This document shows positions 17,244 through 26,194 of a stretch of DNA of 64,000 nt, piece after piece (positions within the stretch are counted from its first letter, which is position 1; each line of letters begins with the position of its first letter). The DNA is taken from the NCBI RefSeq assembly GCF_008329985.2, contig NZ_CP038437.2, positions 4,650,001 through 4,714,000 of the forward strand. The letters are read 5' to 3'. Made by a program: the position numbers and the translations under genes. The notes below the pieces were generated by a model, which had not been told where the DNA came from, did not search any database, and saw only the letters and a list, made by a program, of their open reading frames with translations. This DNA comes from Halomonas binhaiensis (GTDB lineage: Bacteria; Pseudomonadota; Gammaproteobacteria; Pseudomonadales; Halomonadaceae).

Positions 17244-18890
17244 ATGTCCATTTCTACCTCTTCGTGGCTGCGCTGGGTCATTCTGCTGTTTCTCGGCTTG
17301 GTCATCGGCCATACCGTTGTCACGATTTCCCCTGTTCCGAACTGGCTGTTTCCATTGCCAACAGCGGCATGGCTGGGTCTGGCCCAGTGGCGCCGCTGGG
17401 GCATCAAGCAGCAGCCCCCCGGAGAGCCCCCGCGTAAACGCTTTATCTGGGCCCTGTTGCCATTAGTGCTATGGGGCATCTATGTCTATCTGGTAGACAA
17501 CTACGGACAGGCTGACATAGGAGCACTGTTCTTCCACCTACAGGCAGGCATCGCTCAACATGGTGGCGGTGAGCGCAATCTCATTGCCGTCATCTATACT
17601 TCTGTCATGCTGCTGGTGCTGGTTGCCTATACCTGGCTGATTCGCCAGGACCTGCGCTGGAGACGTTGGGATCCATGGCTCGCGGCCATTCTGCTGATCG
17701 GCAATCCTGTGTTCTACACCATCGGCCAACGTAGTGCGGCAGTCGTTGCCACCCCTGGTGCCTGGCTGGAGCAGCGTTACGTCGCGCCCACGATTCTCAA
17801 GGCTCCGCAACGGCCACCCAATCTGCTGGTGCTGTACCTGGAAAGCCTCGAACGCACTTATGGTGACAGCGAGAAATTCGGCAATGCCTATGCCGATATC
17901 AAAGCCCTCGAGCCCAAGGCCGTGGTATTCGACAACGTCCAGCAGATGGACAACACCGGTTGGACCATGGCCGGCATGATTGCCAGCCAGTGCGGTACCC
18001 CGCTGATACCTGCCGGGTTATTGCACGACAGTCAGTTCGAGCCTTTGCATCAGGTAGCACCAGGTGTTGACTGTCTTGGAGATCTGCTCAAGCAGCAGGG
18101 TTACCGCCTGACCTTCATGGGTGGAGCCAGCAAGGCATTCGCCGGTAAAGGACTGTTCTATGAGGGCCACGACTTCGACCAGGTCTTCGGTCGCGATGAA
18201 CTGGCAGCACGTCTAGACGATCCGGAATACCTCAACAGCTGGGGGCTGTACGATGACAGCCTCTACGAGTTTGTCAGCGACGAAATACGCCGCCAGGATG
18301 CCTCCCCTGGCCCTTGGGCCATGGTCGCTCTCAATCTCTCTGCCCATGCTCCAGAGGGCTATCCCTCGCAGAGCTGCGAGCCTTTCAAGGACGATTACGA
18401 GGATGCCGACATCCTCTACGCAGTGAAATGTTCCGGATGGCTGACACGACGCCTGCTGGAACGGCTCCAGGCCGAAGGACTGCTCGACAACACGCTGGTG
18501 GTAGTGGCCAGCGATCACCTGACCATGCGCGTCTCGGCCTGGGAAGACCTGCTCGCCGACAAGCGCACCAACACCCTGTTGATGATGGGCAATGGCCTGA
18601 CACCGAGGGTTATCCACAAGCCTGCGACCACCATGGATACCTTCCCCACGATCCTCGAAGCCATGGGCTTCACGATCGACTGGCACCGCGCCGGACTCGG
18701 CGTATCACTGCTATCCACCGAGCCCACCCTGATGCAACGCCACGGTATCGACGAGCTCAACCGCTACATGCGCGAAGAAACAGCGCTGCAGGAACGCATA
18801 TGGCTGGGTGAGACCCCGCCCAACCAAGCCGAGGAAAATGATGCAGAGCTAGAGCAGCAAGCACCGGTAGCGACACCGGAACAGCCCTGA
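17244..18890 (+). CDS. OpgB/MdoB-like membrane phosphoglycerol transferase (alkaline phosphatase superfamily)
   Basis: A 548-residue inner-membrane enzyme. About four hydrophobic segments fill the first 190 residues. A periplasmic sulfatase-like domain follows, with LVLYLESLERTY (metal-binding Glu), NTGWTMAGMIASQCG (candidate nucleophile Thr in WTMAG) and VVVASDHLTM (Asp-His metal ligands). The wording around these motifs is closest to OpgB, which moves phosphoglycerol from phosphatidylglycerol to periplasmic glucans, rather than to EptA/EptB. Placement at the end of a core glycosyltransferase operon suggests it may decorate LPS core instead. The C-terminal 20 residues are Glu/Gln-rich. The stop codon lies inside the first unit of a repeat array. 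Confidence 0.78.
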   Translation: MSISTSSWLRWVILLFLGLVIGHTVVTISPVPNWLFPLPTAAWLGLAQWRRWGIKQQPPGEPPRKRFIWALLPLVLWGIYVYLVDNYGQADIGALFFHLQAGIAQHGGGERNLIAVIYTSVMLLVLVAYTWLIRQDLRWRRWDPWLAAILLIGNPVFYTIGQRSAAVVATPGAWLEQRYVAPTILKAPQRPPNLLVLYLESLERTYGDSEKFGNAYADIKALEPKAVVFDNVQQMDNTGWTMAGMIASQCGTPLIPAGLLHDSQFEPLHQVAPGVDCLGDLLKQQGYRLTFMGGASKAFAGKGLFYEGHDFDQVFGRDELAARLDDPEYLNSWGLYDDSLYEFVSDEIRRQDASPGPWAMVALNLSAHAPEGYPSQSCEPFKDDYEDADILYAVKCSGWLTRRLLERLQAEGLLDNTLVVVASDHLTMRVSAWEDLLADKRTNTLLMMGNGLTPRVIHKPATTMDTFPTILEAMGFTIDWHRAGLGVSLLSTEPTLMQRHGIDELNRYMREETALQERIWLGETPPNQAEENDAELEQQAPVATPEQP

Positions 18891-18995
18891 GCGGGGTTAA
18901 ATAAAGACAGCCCTGAGCGGGGTTGGATAAAGACAGCCCTGAGCGGGTTGATAGACCACCCTGAGCGGGTTGATAGACCGCCCTGAGCAGGGTGA
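18882..18995. repeat. five-copy tandem array of CCCTGAGCGGG
   Basis: Copies at 18885, 18911, 18937, 18959 and 18981, with spacings of 26, 26, 22 and 22 bases. The first copy contains the TGA stop of the OpgB-like gene. Copies 1-3 share an agacagCCCTGAGCGGGGTT context and copies 4-5 share a ttgatagaccnCCCTGAGC context, so two sub-families are fused. Each unit can fold into a very small CCC/GGG hairpin. No long T run follows, so this is not a standard terminator. Confidence 0.85.
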
Positions 18996-19080
18996 TCCAG
19001 GGCAGCAAGAAGAAGAAGACAGCCCGGGGCCGAGTTTTAGGCTATACCTGCAGGTAAGCCCATCACGGACATCCGCTGTC

Positions 19081-19458
19081 ATGACTACCGGTATCTATTT
19101 CGAAATTCAGGCCGATGACACGGAACGTGCTCGAGACTTCTATTCCCGGTTATTCGGTTGGACCTTCACTCACGTTGACGGTCTACCACTGGCCTACTGG
19201 CGCATTGATGGCGACGGTATAACAGGAGGCTTGCTGCAGCGTCCTGCAGCCAGGCCTCCCGAGGCCTGTGGCACCAACGCCTTCACCTGTTCCTTCGAAG
19301 TCGAGAACATCAAGGCCTGCGTCGGGCTCATCGTCAGCCTGGGAGGACAGGTCGCCCTGCCAGTTTTCCCGGTTCCGGGAACCTGCTGGCAGGGCTATTT
19401 CATCGATACCGAAGGCAACACCTTTGGCCTGTTTCAAGTCGATGAACAGGCGGGATGA
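19081..19458 (+). CDS. VOC (glyoxalase/bleomycin-resistance fold) family protein
   Basis: A 125-residue protein with the paired beta-alpha-beta-beta-beta pattern of the vicinal-oxygen-chelate superfamily. The first module is GIYFEIQADDTERARDFYSRLFGWTF; the second ends with FIDTEGNTFGLFQVDE, where the Glu/Asp-containing strand often binds metal. Substrate cannot be told; similar proteins are annotated as lyase-like or hydroxylase-like. The ATG at 19081 has no clear ribosome site, and the frame runs open back to 18970 through the end of the repeat array. It is convergent with the GST gene. Confidence 0.8.
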   Translation: MTTGIYFEIQADDTERARDFYSRLFGWTFTHVDGLPLAYWRIDGDGITGGLLQRPAARPPEACGTNAFTCSFEVENIKACVGLIVSLGGQVALPVFPVPGTCWQGYFIDTEGNTFGLFQVDEQAG

Positions 19459-19472
19459 CCCTGAGCCGACAT

Positions 19473-20105
19473 TCAGTTCGCAGCGCCCTCCTTTTCTGCC
19501 ATGGCCTGCTGAATGAAGGCCATGACCTTTTGTTGCGCAGGGCGTTGCGCTAGTCCCTCACAATAGGTTTCGAACTCCGGGCGCCTTTCCAGCGAGCCGA
19601 AATTCATCCCCCAGCGCAAGTGCGAGCCAACATAGACATCCGCTGCCGAGAAGTTATCTCCGGCAATGTAGCGCTTGCCCTTCACGGCGGAGACCAGGGC
19701 CTCTATCACATGTTCATAGCAACCATAGCCGAGGGCAACCTGCTGTTCCGGCGAAGGCTGAAAACCTGTGCTCTTGAGTGAAGCCGCCATTTCTACTGGC
19801 CCTGCGGAGAAAAACAGCCAGCGGTAGTAGTCCCCGCGCTCGGCTGGTGGAGGAGCCAGCCCGGCTTCGGGAAAGGCATCGGCCAGATAGGCGCAGATTG
19901 CCGCCGCCTCGGTCACCACGACATCGCCATGGCGCAGCGCCGGTACCTTGCCCATGGGGTTGATGGCCAGGTATTCAGGCGATTTCATGGCATCACCGAA
20001 TTCGATGATTTCCATGCTATAAGGGGCACCAACCTCTTCCAGCATCCAATGGACAATGCTGCTGCGTGACAAGGGGTTGGTATAGAAAACGAGCGGTTCT
20101 TGCAT
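19473..20105 (-). CDS. glutathione S-transferase family protein
   Basis: A 210-residue GST. The N-terminal thioredoxin-like domain has YTNPLSRSSIVHWMLEE (active-site Ser/Asn region) and PMGKVPALRHGDVVVTEAAAICAYLAD, with the cis-Pro and the glutathione-binding E-A motif. The all-helical C-terminal domain follows with YIAGDNFSAADVYVG, the N-capping box. Substrate is unknown. It is the last gene in the run hldD-waaF-yafY-gst, 55 bases after the regulator, and could be under that regulator's control. Confidence 0.88.
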   Translation of the reverse strand: MQEPLVFYTNPLSRSSIVHWMLEEVGAPYSMEIIEFGDAMKSPEYLAINPMGKVPALRHGDVVVTEAAAICAYLADAFPEAGLAPPPAERGDYYRWLFFSAGPVEMAASLKSTGFQPSPEQQVALGYGCYEHVIEALVSAVKGKRYIAGDNFSAADVYVGSHLRWGMNFGSLERRPEFETYCEGLAQRPAQQKVMAFIQQAMAEKEGAAN

Positions 20106-20160
20106 CGGGTTTCTCCTGCATGACTAGGTAACTACCCATGCAGCATAGTCCGGAATACTG

Positions 20161-20853
20161 TCAGTTCTTGTCAGCAGTGTGGAGCGTCTTGCGCCAGGCA
20201 GCATGCAACGCTTGCCTGCGCCTTGGATAACGCTGTTCCAGTACCGTTGCGCGGGTAATTCGATCAACCCGGAAATGGCGGAAGGATTGCCTCAGCTCGC
20301 ACCAGGCAGCAACGATGCAGACAGACTCAAAGAAAGCGATGATAAAAGGCCAGACAGTCCTGGTCGTCGCTCGTTTCTCCGCATCGCTATAGATAATCGT
20401 GAGCTTGCGTTCCTCACGTATTGCTCGGTGCAACACGCTCAGTTCTACCGCCTGTGGAGGCTTGGCAGCAGGCGCAACCAGCATGGCAGAGTCTTCCAGC
20501 CGATGGCGCAATTCCCCCGGCAGCACAGCGGCCACCTTGGTCAGTACCTCATTGGCGGATACTGCCAGTCGGTCATCGCCACTTCGTCGAGCCACCCAGT
20601 CCAGTCCCAGGGCCAGCGCTTCTATCTCAGTGTGGGAAAACATCAGCGGGGGGAGCAGAAAGCCCGGCTTGAGTACATAGCCCATGCCGGGTTCACCTTC
20701 GATATCGGCGCCCAGTACCTTGAGCTCAGCAATATCGCGATACAGCGTACGTAACGAGACACCCAATTCCTCGGCCAGCGCCTGTCCACTAACCGGATAA
20801 CGATAGCGACGCAGTGTCTGCATCAGGACAAACAAGCGAGTGGTGCGAGACAT
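20161..20853 (-). CDS. YafY-type transcriptional regulator with WYL domain
   Basis: A 230-residue regulator. An N-terminal HTH_11 DNA-binding domain (MSRTTRLFVLMQTLRRYRYPVSGQALAEELGVSLRTLYRDI) is followed by a WYL sensor domain starting near residue 138, where the core is degenerate (LTIIYSDAEKRATTRTVWPF with WCELRQSFRHFRVDRI). WYL domains bind ligands such as nucleotides or nucleic acids. Its ATG directly abuts the waaF stop codon, so the two are translated from one message. The downstream GST gene is a plausible target. It has no obvious LPS role despite being in that operon. Confidence 0.87.
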   Translation of the reverse strand: MSRTTRLFVLMQTLRRYRYPVSGQALAEELGVSLRTLYRDIAELKVLGADIEGEPGMGYVLKPGFLLPPLMFSHTEIEALALGLDWVARRSGDDRLAVSANEVLTKVAAVLPGELRHRLEDSAMLVAPAAKPPQAVELSVLHRAIREERKLTIIYSDAEKRATTRTVWPFIIAFFESVCIVAAWCELRQSFRHFRVDRITRATVLEQRYPRRRQALHAAWRKTLHTADKN

Positions 20854-21894
20854 TCAAGCACCATCGATGATCGCTGCCAGCAGACGCTCGGGCGTGATCT
20901 GCTTGAGGCAGTTGGTATGGCCCAGGGGGCAGTTACGCTCGAAACAAGGGGAGCACTCCAGTGCCAGATAGTGCACTTGGGCATTATCGGTCAGAGGAGG
21001 CGTATAGGATGGGCTGGAGGATCCATAGATGGCCTGAATCCGGGTGCCTACGGCTGCCGCCACATGCATCAGGCCAGAGTCATTGGTAACGACCTGTTGG
21101 CAATCGCCGAGCAGATCCACCGCGTCTTCCAGTCGCGTTTCCCCGCACAGGTTATGGGCATGCTCAAGACCAGAGACGATTTCCTCACCTGCTGGCTTGT
21201 CCTTTGGGCCACCAAAGACACGAATTTCAAAGCCACGTTCAACCAGGGCCGCTGCCAGTTGATGAAAATACGCCAGAGGCCACTGTTTGGCAGGACCATA
21301 TTCCGCTCCTGGCATCATGCCAATGGCTGGACGTTCACCAAGCTCATGGCTGGCCAGCAGACGAGCAAGATTCTGCTCATCATGCCGCAGGCTCGGTTGC
21401 GGAATGGGGAAATCGCCGAGCCTGGCCTGGGCATCGGGCAACCCAAGAGAGACGAAACGCTTCACGGTCTGGTCAAGCACCGTCTTGTCCAAGCTACGGC
21501 GCTCGTTGAGCAGCACATAGCGCTGCTCGCCAGTGAAGCCCACTCGATGAGGCACCCTGGCCAGGAACGGCACCAGGGCGGATTTCCAGGAACGCGGCAG
21601 TACCACTGCCTGATCGAAACGCCCACGCAGCCCTCTGGCCAGTGCCCGGCGGGAAGCAAAGCCGAACTGGCCATGCCCCACCGGCAACTCGACCACTTCG
21701 TCGACTTCCGGCATACGCTCGATGATAGGCCGAGACCAGGCCGGGGCTACCACGGCAAGATAGCCAGCCCCCTGCCCCTTGAGCGTCTTGAACAGGCTCT
21801 GGGCCATGACCATGTCACCCACCCAACTGGGGCCAATCACCAACATGCGCTGGCCAGCAAGGCGTTCACTCTGAAGCTTGCTGGCTCCAGCCAT
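20854..21894 (-). CDS. waaF: ADP-heptose:LPS heptosyltransferase II
   Basis: A GT9 enzyme adding the second heptose to the LPS inner core. The N-terminal MLVIGPSWVGDMVMAQSLFKTLK is characteristic of WaaF, with the catalytic Asp in VGDM. The donor site VTNDSGLMHVAAAVGT is followed by the WaaF-typical YGSSSPSYTPPL. A Cys-rich tail with CSPCFERNCPLGHTNCL is also family-typical. The ATG at 21894 after GAGG is preferred; an ATG at 21909 overlaps the hldD stop. It is directly downstream of hldD, the enzyme that finishes its donor. Confidence 0.92.
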   Translation of the reverse strand: MAGASKLQSERLAGQRMLVIGPSWVGDMVMAQSLFKTLKGQGAGYLAVVAPAWSRPIIERMPEVDEVVELPVGHGQFGFASRRALARGLRGRFDQAVVLPRSWKSALVPFLARVPHRVGFTGEQRYVLLNERRSLDKTVLDQTVKRFVSLGLPDAQARLGDFPIPQPSLRHDEQNLARLLASHELGERPAIGMMPGAEYGPAKQWPLAYFHQLAAALVERGFEIRVFGGPKDKPAGEEIVSGLEHAHNLCGETRLEDAVDLLGDCQQVVTNDSGLMHVAAAVGTRIQAIYGSSSPSYTPPLTDNAQVHYLALECSPCFERNCPLGHTNCLKQITPERLLAAIIDGA

Positions 21895-21901
21895 TGCCGC
21901 C

Positions 21902-22858
21902 TCAGGCATTCAACCACTCCAGGTACTCTCGCACCCCTTGGGCCACGGTGCGGAACTCCTCGTCGTAGCCGACTTCACGCAGGCGGGAAATATCCGCACG
22001 GGTGTAGCTCTGATAACGCCCTTTGAGTTCATCGGGGAAGTCGATGTAGTCGATCTTGCCTTTGCCGTAATAGTCGATCACAGCCTCGCCAATGGCCTTG
22101 AACGGCTCGGCACGGCCAGTTCCCAGATTATAGATGCCGCGAGCCTGGGGGTTGTCGAGGAACCACAGGTTGACCTTGACGACGTCTCCCACATAGACGA
22201 AGTCACGGCTCTGCATGCCCGCTTCATAACCATCGTAAGCGCCGAACAGGCGCAGATTGTCACCTGCCCGCACCTGAGTATGGTTATGGAAGGCCACACT
22301 GGCCATCTTGCCCTTGTGCTGCTCACGCGGGCCATAGACGTTGAAGTAACGGAACCCCGCCACCTGAGTCGTCAGCTTGCCCTCCAGAGAGCGCACATAC
22401 TGGTCGAACAGCAGCTTGGAATAGCCGTAGACATTGAGCGGCTTCTCATGCTCGGGAGATTCGACGAACACTTCACTACCGCCATAGGTCGCTGCCGATG
22501 ACGCATACAGGAATGGAATGCCTTCCTGCTCGCAGAAGTGCAACAGCTCCTTGGAATAGGTGAAGTTGTTCTCGAGCATGAACTTGCCATCCCACTCGGT
22601 CGTATCCGAGCAGGCGCCTTCATGGAAGATCGCTTCGATGGGCGGCAGTTGATTGAGTTCACCTCGCATGTGGGCCTTGACCCGGGCCAGGAACTCATCC
22701 TTGTCCATGTAATCGCCCAGCGTCAGATCAGCCAGGTTGATGAACTTGGTGCCATCACTCAGATCATCCACCACCAGCACATCGGTACGGCCACGCTCAT
22801 TGAGCGCCTTGACCAGATTCGAGCCGATGAAGCCGGCTCCGCCTGTAACTACGATCAT
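21902..22858 (-). CDS. hldD: ADP-L-glycero-D-manno-heptose 6-epimerase
   Basis: An SDR-family epimerase making the ADP-L,D-heptose used by the heptosyltransferases. It has [15 protein letters not shown] (NADP binding, residues 5-19), SSAATYGG with the catalytic Ser/Thr, and [12 protein letters not shown] with the catalytic Tyr-x3-Lys near residue 140. The ATG at 22858 has GAGGGGA six bases upstream, giving 318 residues. Longer frames reach into glyQ territory and are rejected. It is divergent from glyQ by about 108 bases and first in the hldD-waaF-yafY-gst unit. Confidence 0.95.
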   Translation of the reverse strand: MIVVTGGAGFIGSNLVKALNERGRTDVLVVDDLSDGTKFINLADLTLGDYMDKDEFLARVKAHMRGELNQLPPIEAIFHEGACSDTTEWDGKFMLENNFTYSKELLHFCEQEGIPFLYASSAATYGGSEVFVESPEHEKPLNVYGYSKLLFDQYVRSLEGKLTTQVAGFRYFNVYGPREQHKGKMASVAFHNHTQVRAGDNLRLFGAYDGYEAGMQSRDFVYVGDVVKVNLWFLDNPQARGIYNLGTGRAEPFKAIGEAVIDYYGKGKIDYIDFPDELKGRYQSYTRADISRLREVGYDEEFRTVAQGVREYLEWLNA

Positions 22859-22966
22859 GGGAATCCCCTCTACTTTGGCAGCGGCGTGAAGCCTGCGCCT
22901 ATAACCTAATTGCCACTGATTGTATACTTGACGGCTTGTGAATTCATGGCCAACGGTGCTCATCCA

Positions 22967-23965
22967 ATGACTCATTCAGCAACCCAGTCGACGACGTCAT
23001 CGACATCTCCGTCGACACCCGACGTGACAACCTTCCAGGGCCTGATCCTCGCTCTGCAACAGTACTGGGCAGAACAAGGCTGCGTGATCATGCAGCCGCT
23101 GGACATGGAGGTGGGCGCAGGCACCTTTCACCCGGCAACCTTCCTGCGCTCCATCGGCCCCGAGACCTGGAATTCAGCCTACGTGCAGCCTTCTCGCCGC
23201 CCCACCGATGGCCGTTACGGTGAGAACCCCAACCGCCTGCAGCACTACTACCAGTTTCAGGTAGTGATGAAGCCGTCACCGGATAACCTGCAGGAGCTGT
23301 ACCTCGGCTCTCTGAAGCATCTCGGCCTTGACCCACTGGTTCACGATATTCGCTTTGTCGAGGACAACTGGGAATCCCCCACTCTTGGTGCCTGGGGTCT
23401 TGGCTGGGAAATCTGGCTCAACGGCATGGAAGTCACCCAGTTCACCTACTTCCAGCAAGCCGGCGGTATCGAGTGCTTCCCGGTCACCGGTGAGCTGACC
23501 TATGGCCTGGAACGCATTGCCATGTACCTGCAGGATGTCGACAGTGTCTACGACCTGGTATGGACCAAGGCACCAGATGGCAGCATAGTCACCTACGGCG
23601 ATGTCTACCTGCAGAACGAGCGCGAACAGTCCACCTACAACTTCGAGTACGCTGACGTCGACGCCCTGTTCCGCAACTTCGACCATCAGGAATCCGAGTG
23701 CCAGAAACTCTTGGCGGCAACACTGCCGTTGCCCGCCTATGAGCAGGTACTCAAGGCTTCCCACACTTTCAACCTTCTCGACGCCCGTCATGCCATTTCG
23801 GTTACCGAACGTCAGCGCTATATCCTGCGCGTACGCACCATGGCCCGGGACGTGGCTCACGCCTACTACGAATCACGCAAGGCTGCCGGCTTCCCGCTGG
23901 CCCCCGAAGCATTGCGGCGTGAACTTCTCGACAACGAAACGCAGACAGAACAGGGAGACGCATAA
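22967..23965 (+). CDS. glyQ: glycyl-tRNA synthetase alpha subunit
   Basis: Catalytic subunit of the tetrameric bacterial-type class II GlyRS. Typical blocks are [57 protein letters not shown] (motif 2) and [12 protein letters not shown] (motif 3). The ATG at 22967 adds a short Ser/Thr-rich N-terminal extension (about 20 residues) that is not conserved in E. coli GlyQ. An ATG at 22946 is also open and neither has a clear ribosome site. It is followed by glyS after two bases. Confidence 0.95.
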   Translation: MTHSATQSTTSSTSPSTPDVTTFQGLILALQQYWAEQGCVIMQPLDMEVGAGTFHPATFLRSIGPETWNSAYVQPSRRPTDGRYGENPNRLQHYYQFQVVMKPSPDNLQELYLGSLKHLGLDPLVHDIRFVEDNWESPTLGAWGLGWEIWLNGMEVTQFTYFQQAGGIECFPVTGELTYGLERIAMYLQDVDSVYDLVWTKAPDGSIVTYGDVYLQNEREQSTYNFEYADVDALFRNFDHQESECQKLLAATLPLPAYEQVLKASHTFNLLDARHAISVTERQRYILRVRTMARDVAHAYYESRKAAGFPLAPEALRRELLDNETQTEQGDA

Positions 23966-23967
23966 GC

Positions 23968-26034
23968 ATGGCAGCCCAAACCCTATTGGTCGAACTCGGC
24001 GTAGAAGAGCTTCCGCCGGGCGCCATCAATGCTCTGTCCGACAGCTTCGCTGATGGTATTCGCCGTGGTCTGAATGAAGCAGGCGTAGCTTTCGAAGGCA
24101 CCACCGCCTATTCCACACCGCGTCGCCTCGCAGTTCGCGTGGAAGGCCTGAGCGACAAGCAGCCCGACCGCGAAGTCGAGAAACGAGGCCCGGCTCTGGC
24201 GGCAGCCTTCAAGGACGGTCAGCCGACCAAGGCCGCCGAGGGCTTTGCTCGTTCCTGCGGCGTCAGCGTGGATCAACTGATCCACCTGGAAACTGACAAG
24301 GGCACCTGGCTCGGCTTCCGCGAACAACAGCAAGGAGAAGCGACGACGTCCTTGCTGCCAGCCATTCTGGAAAAGGCCGTAACCTCCCTACCGGTACCCA
24401 AGAACATGCGCTGGGGTGCTTCACGCATCGAGTTCTCTCGCCCAGCCCATTGGTTTGTCGTCCTCTACGGTGACAAGGTCGTGCCCGCCAGCGTGCTTGG
24501 CCTGAACTCCGGCCGCACTACCTTCGGTCATCGCTTCCATGCCCCGCAGGCCATTGAGCTCGCGCATGCCGATGACTATCTCAAGAGCCTGGCCGATGCC
24601 TGGGTCATCGCCGACCGCGAAGAACGCCGTAGTCGCATCCTTGAACAGGTTCTGGCTGAAGCTGAACTGCTGGATGCCACTGCTGTGATCGACGAAGACC
24701 TTCTCGATGAGGTCAACGGTCTGGTGGAATGGCCCGTGGCACTGACAGGTAACTTCGATGAGCGCTTCCTGGAAGTGCCGGCGGAATGCCTGGTCTCGTC
24801 CATGAAGGCCAACCAGAAATATTTCCACCTGCTGGATGACGAAGGCCTGCTCAAGCCTGCCTTCATTACCATCTCGAATATCGACAGCAGCGAGCCGGAA
24901 AAGGTCATTGCCGGTAACGAGAAAGTGATTCGCCCTCGTCTGGCCGATGCGGCTTTCTTCTATGAGACCGACCGCAAGCACAAGCTTGCCGACCGCTTTT
25001 CCGGCCTGGCCAATGTGGTCTTCCAGCAGAAGCTGGGAACCCTTGCCGATAAAGCGGCTCGTAGCGCTAATGTCGCCGCTCACATCGCCAGAAAGATTGG
25101 TGGTGATGAGGACAAGGCCCGTCGTGCCACACAGTTGGCCAAATGTGACCTGGTCACCGAGATGGTGCTGGAGTTCCCCGAACTGCAGGGCATCATGGGT
25201 CGCTATTATGCCGAGCACGATGGCGAGGATGCCGAAGTCGCCAAGGCCCTGGAAGAACAATACCTGCCGCGCTTCGCAGCTGATGAGATCCCGGCGACTC
25301 GCACTGGTCAGGCACTGGCCATCGCCGACCGCCTGGACACGCTGACCGGCATCTTCGGCATCGGCCAGCGCCCGAGTGGTACCAAGGATCCCTTCGCTCT
25401 GCGCCGAGCTGCCATCGGCACGCTGAACATCATGATCAAGGGTGAACTGGATCTGGATCTGCGCCAACTGCTTGAACTCGCAGTGGCTCAGCATAAGGAG
25501 CTGCCCAAGGCTGAAGGCTTGGTGCAGGAAGTGCTCGACTACATGCTTGAGCGCTTCCGTGCCTGGTCTCACGACGAAGGCATCAGCGCAGAAGTCTATC
25601 TCGCGGTACGTGCTCGCCCGGTCACCACGCCATTGGACTTCGCTCGTCGTCTACGCGCCGTGCATCTCTTCGCGTCTCGAGAAGAAGCTGCGGCTCTGGC
25701 GGCTGCCAACAAGCGCGTTTCCAACATCCTGTCCAAGCAGGAACACGATGGCAGCATCAGCGTTGATGCCAGCCTGCTCTCGGAAGACGCCGAGAAAGCG
25801 CTGTACGAGGCGGTCACCCACTGCCGTGACCAGGTAGACCCTCTGTTCCAGAACGCTCGCTACAGCGACGCTCTGGACGTTCTCGCCAGCTTGCGTGCGC
25901 CTGTCGATGCTTTCTTTGACCAGGTCATGGTCATGGCGGATGACTCTGCCGTTCGCAACAACCGCCTGGCATTGCTGGCCAGCCTTCAGGCTCTGTTCCT
26001 GGAAGTCGCGGATATTGCAGAACTGCAGCAGTAA
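23968..26034 (+). CDS. glyS: glycyl-tRNA synthetase beta subunit
   Basis: The 688-residue tRNA-binding subunit, close to the 689 of E. coli. It starts LLVELGVEELPPGAINAL and has YSTPRRLAVRVEGL and DKGTWLGF near the N-terminus, an HD-like central region and a C-terminal anticodon-binding DALR domain (FDQVMVMADDSAVRNNRLALLASL). It starts two bases after the glyQ stop, so stoichiometric production by coupling is likely. A perfect palindromic terminator follows 40 bases downstream. Confidence 0.96.
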   Translation: MAAQTLLVELGVEELPPGAINALSDSFADGIRRGLNEAGVAFEGTTAYSTPRRLAVRVEGLSDKQPDREVEKRGPALAAAFKDGQPTKAAEGFARSCGVSVDQLIHLETDKGTWLGFREQQQGEATTSLLPAILEKAVTSLPVPKNMRWGASRIEFSRPAHWFVVLYGDKVVPASVLGLNSGRTTFGHRFHAPQAIELAHADDYLKSLADAWVIADREERRSRILEQVLAEAELLDATAVIDEDLLDEVNGLVEWPVALTGNFDERFLEVPAECLVSSMKANQKYFHLLDDEGLLKPAFITISNIDSSEPEKVIAGNEKVIRPRLADAAFFYETDRKHKLADRFSGLANVVFQQKLGTLADKAARSANVAAHIARKIGGDEDKARRATQLAKCDLVTEMVLEFPELQGIMGRYYAEHDGEDAEVAKALEEQYLPRFAADEIPATRTGQALAIADRLDTLTGIFGIGQRPSGTKDPFALRRAAIGTLNIMIKGELDLDLRQLLELAVAQHKELPKAEGLVQEVLDYMLERFRAWSHDEGISAEVYLAVRARPVTTPLDFARRLRAVHLFASREEAAALAAANKRVSNILSKQEHDGSISVDASLLSEDAEKALYEAVTHCRDQVDPLFQNARYSDALDVLASLRAPVDAFFDQVMVMADDSAVRNNRLALLASLQALFLEVADIAELQQ

Positions 26035-26073
26035 GCAGCTGTCTCTTCTTCATCTTCTGCTTGCCACTGGAAC

Positions 26074-26106
26074 AAAGGGCCGATCCTAGGATCGGCCCTT
26101 TGCTTT
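26074..26106 (+). terminator. intrinsic terminator of glyQS
   Basis: A perfect 28-base palindrome (26074-26101) built from AAAGGGCCGATCC and its complement, followed by TGCTTT. The high-GC stem closed by A/T ends can act in both directions, which suits its place before the convergent oxidoreductase gene ending at 26195. Confidence 0.8.
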
Positions 26107-26123
26107 GGGGTATTCAGCGAAGA

Positions 26124-26139
26124 TGTTTCACGTGAAACA
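26124..26139. other. parS centromere site 1
   Basis: A perfect 16-bp palindrome TGTTTCACGTGAAACA, identical to the chromosomal parS consensus bound by ParB in Bacillus, Pseudomonas and others. It lies between the glyS terminator and the oxidoreductase stop codon, the furthest copy from dnaA in this cluster. Confidence 0.95.
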
Positions 26140-26194
26140 CCTTCGTTTCGTCGCACACTCACAGCCTCCGACGTTGTTCTGCTCCGCCCATCCC

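Noticed and set aside
18882..18995. The CCCTGAGCGGG array considered as CRISPR
   Set aside because: Spacers are nearly the same as each other and 11-15 bases long; no cas genes.
20917..22026. A 369-codon plus-strand frame across waaF and the end of hldD
   Set aside because: It is antisense to two well-supported genes and has no recognisable domain.
24421..25572. A 383-codon open frame on the minus strand inside glyS
   Set aside because: It is antisense to the full-length glyS gene and reflects the codon bias of the plus strand.
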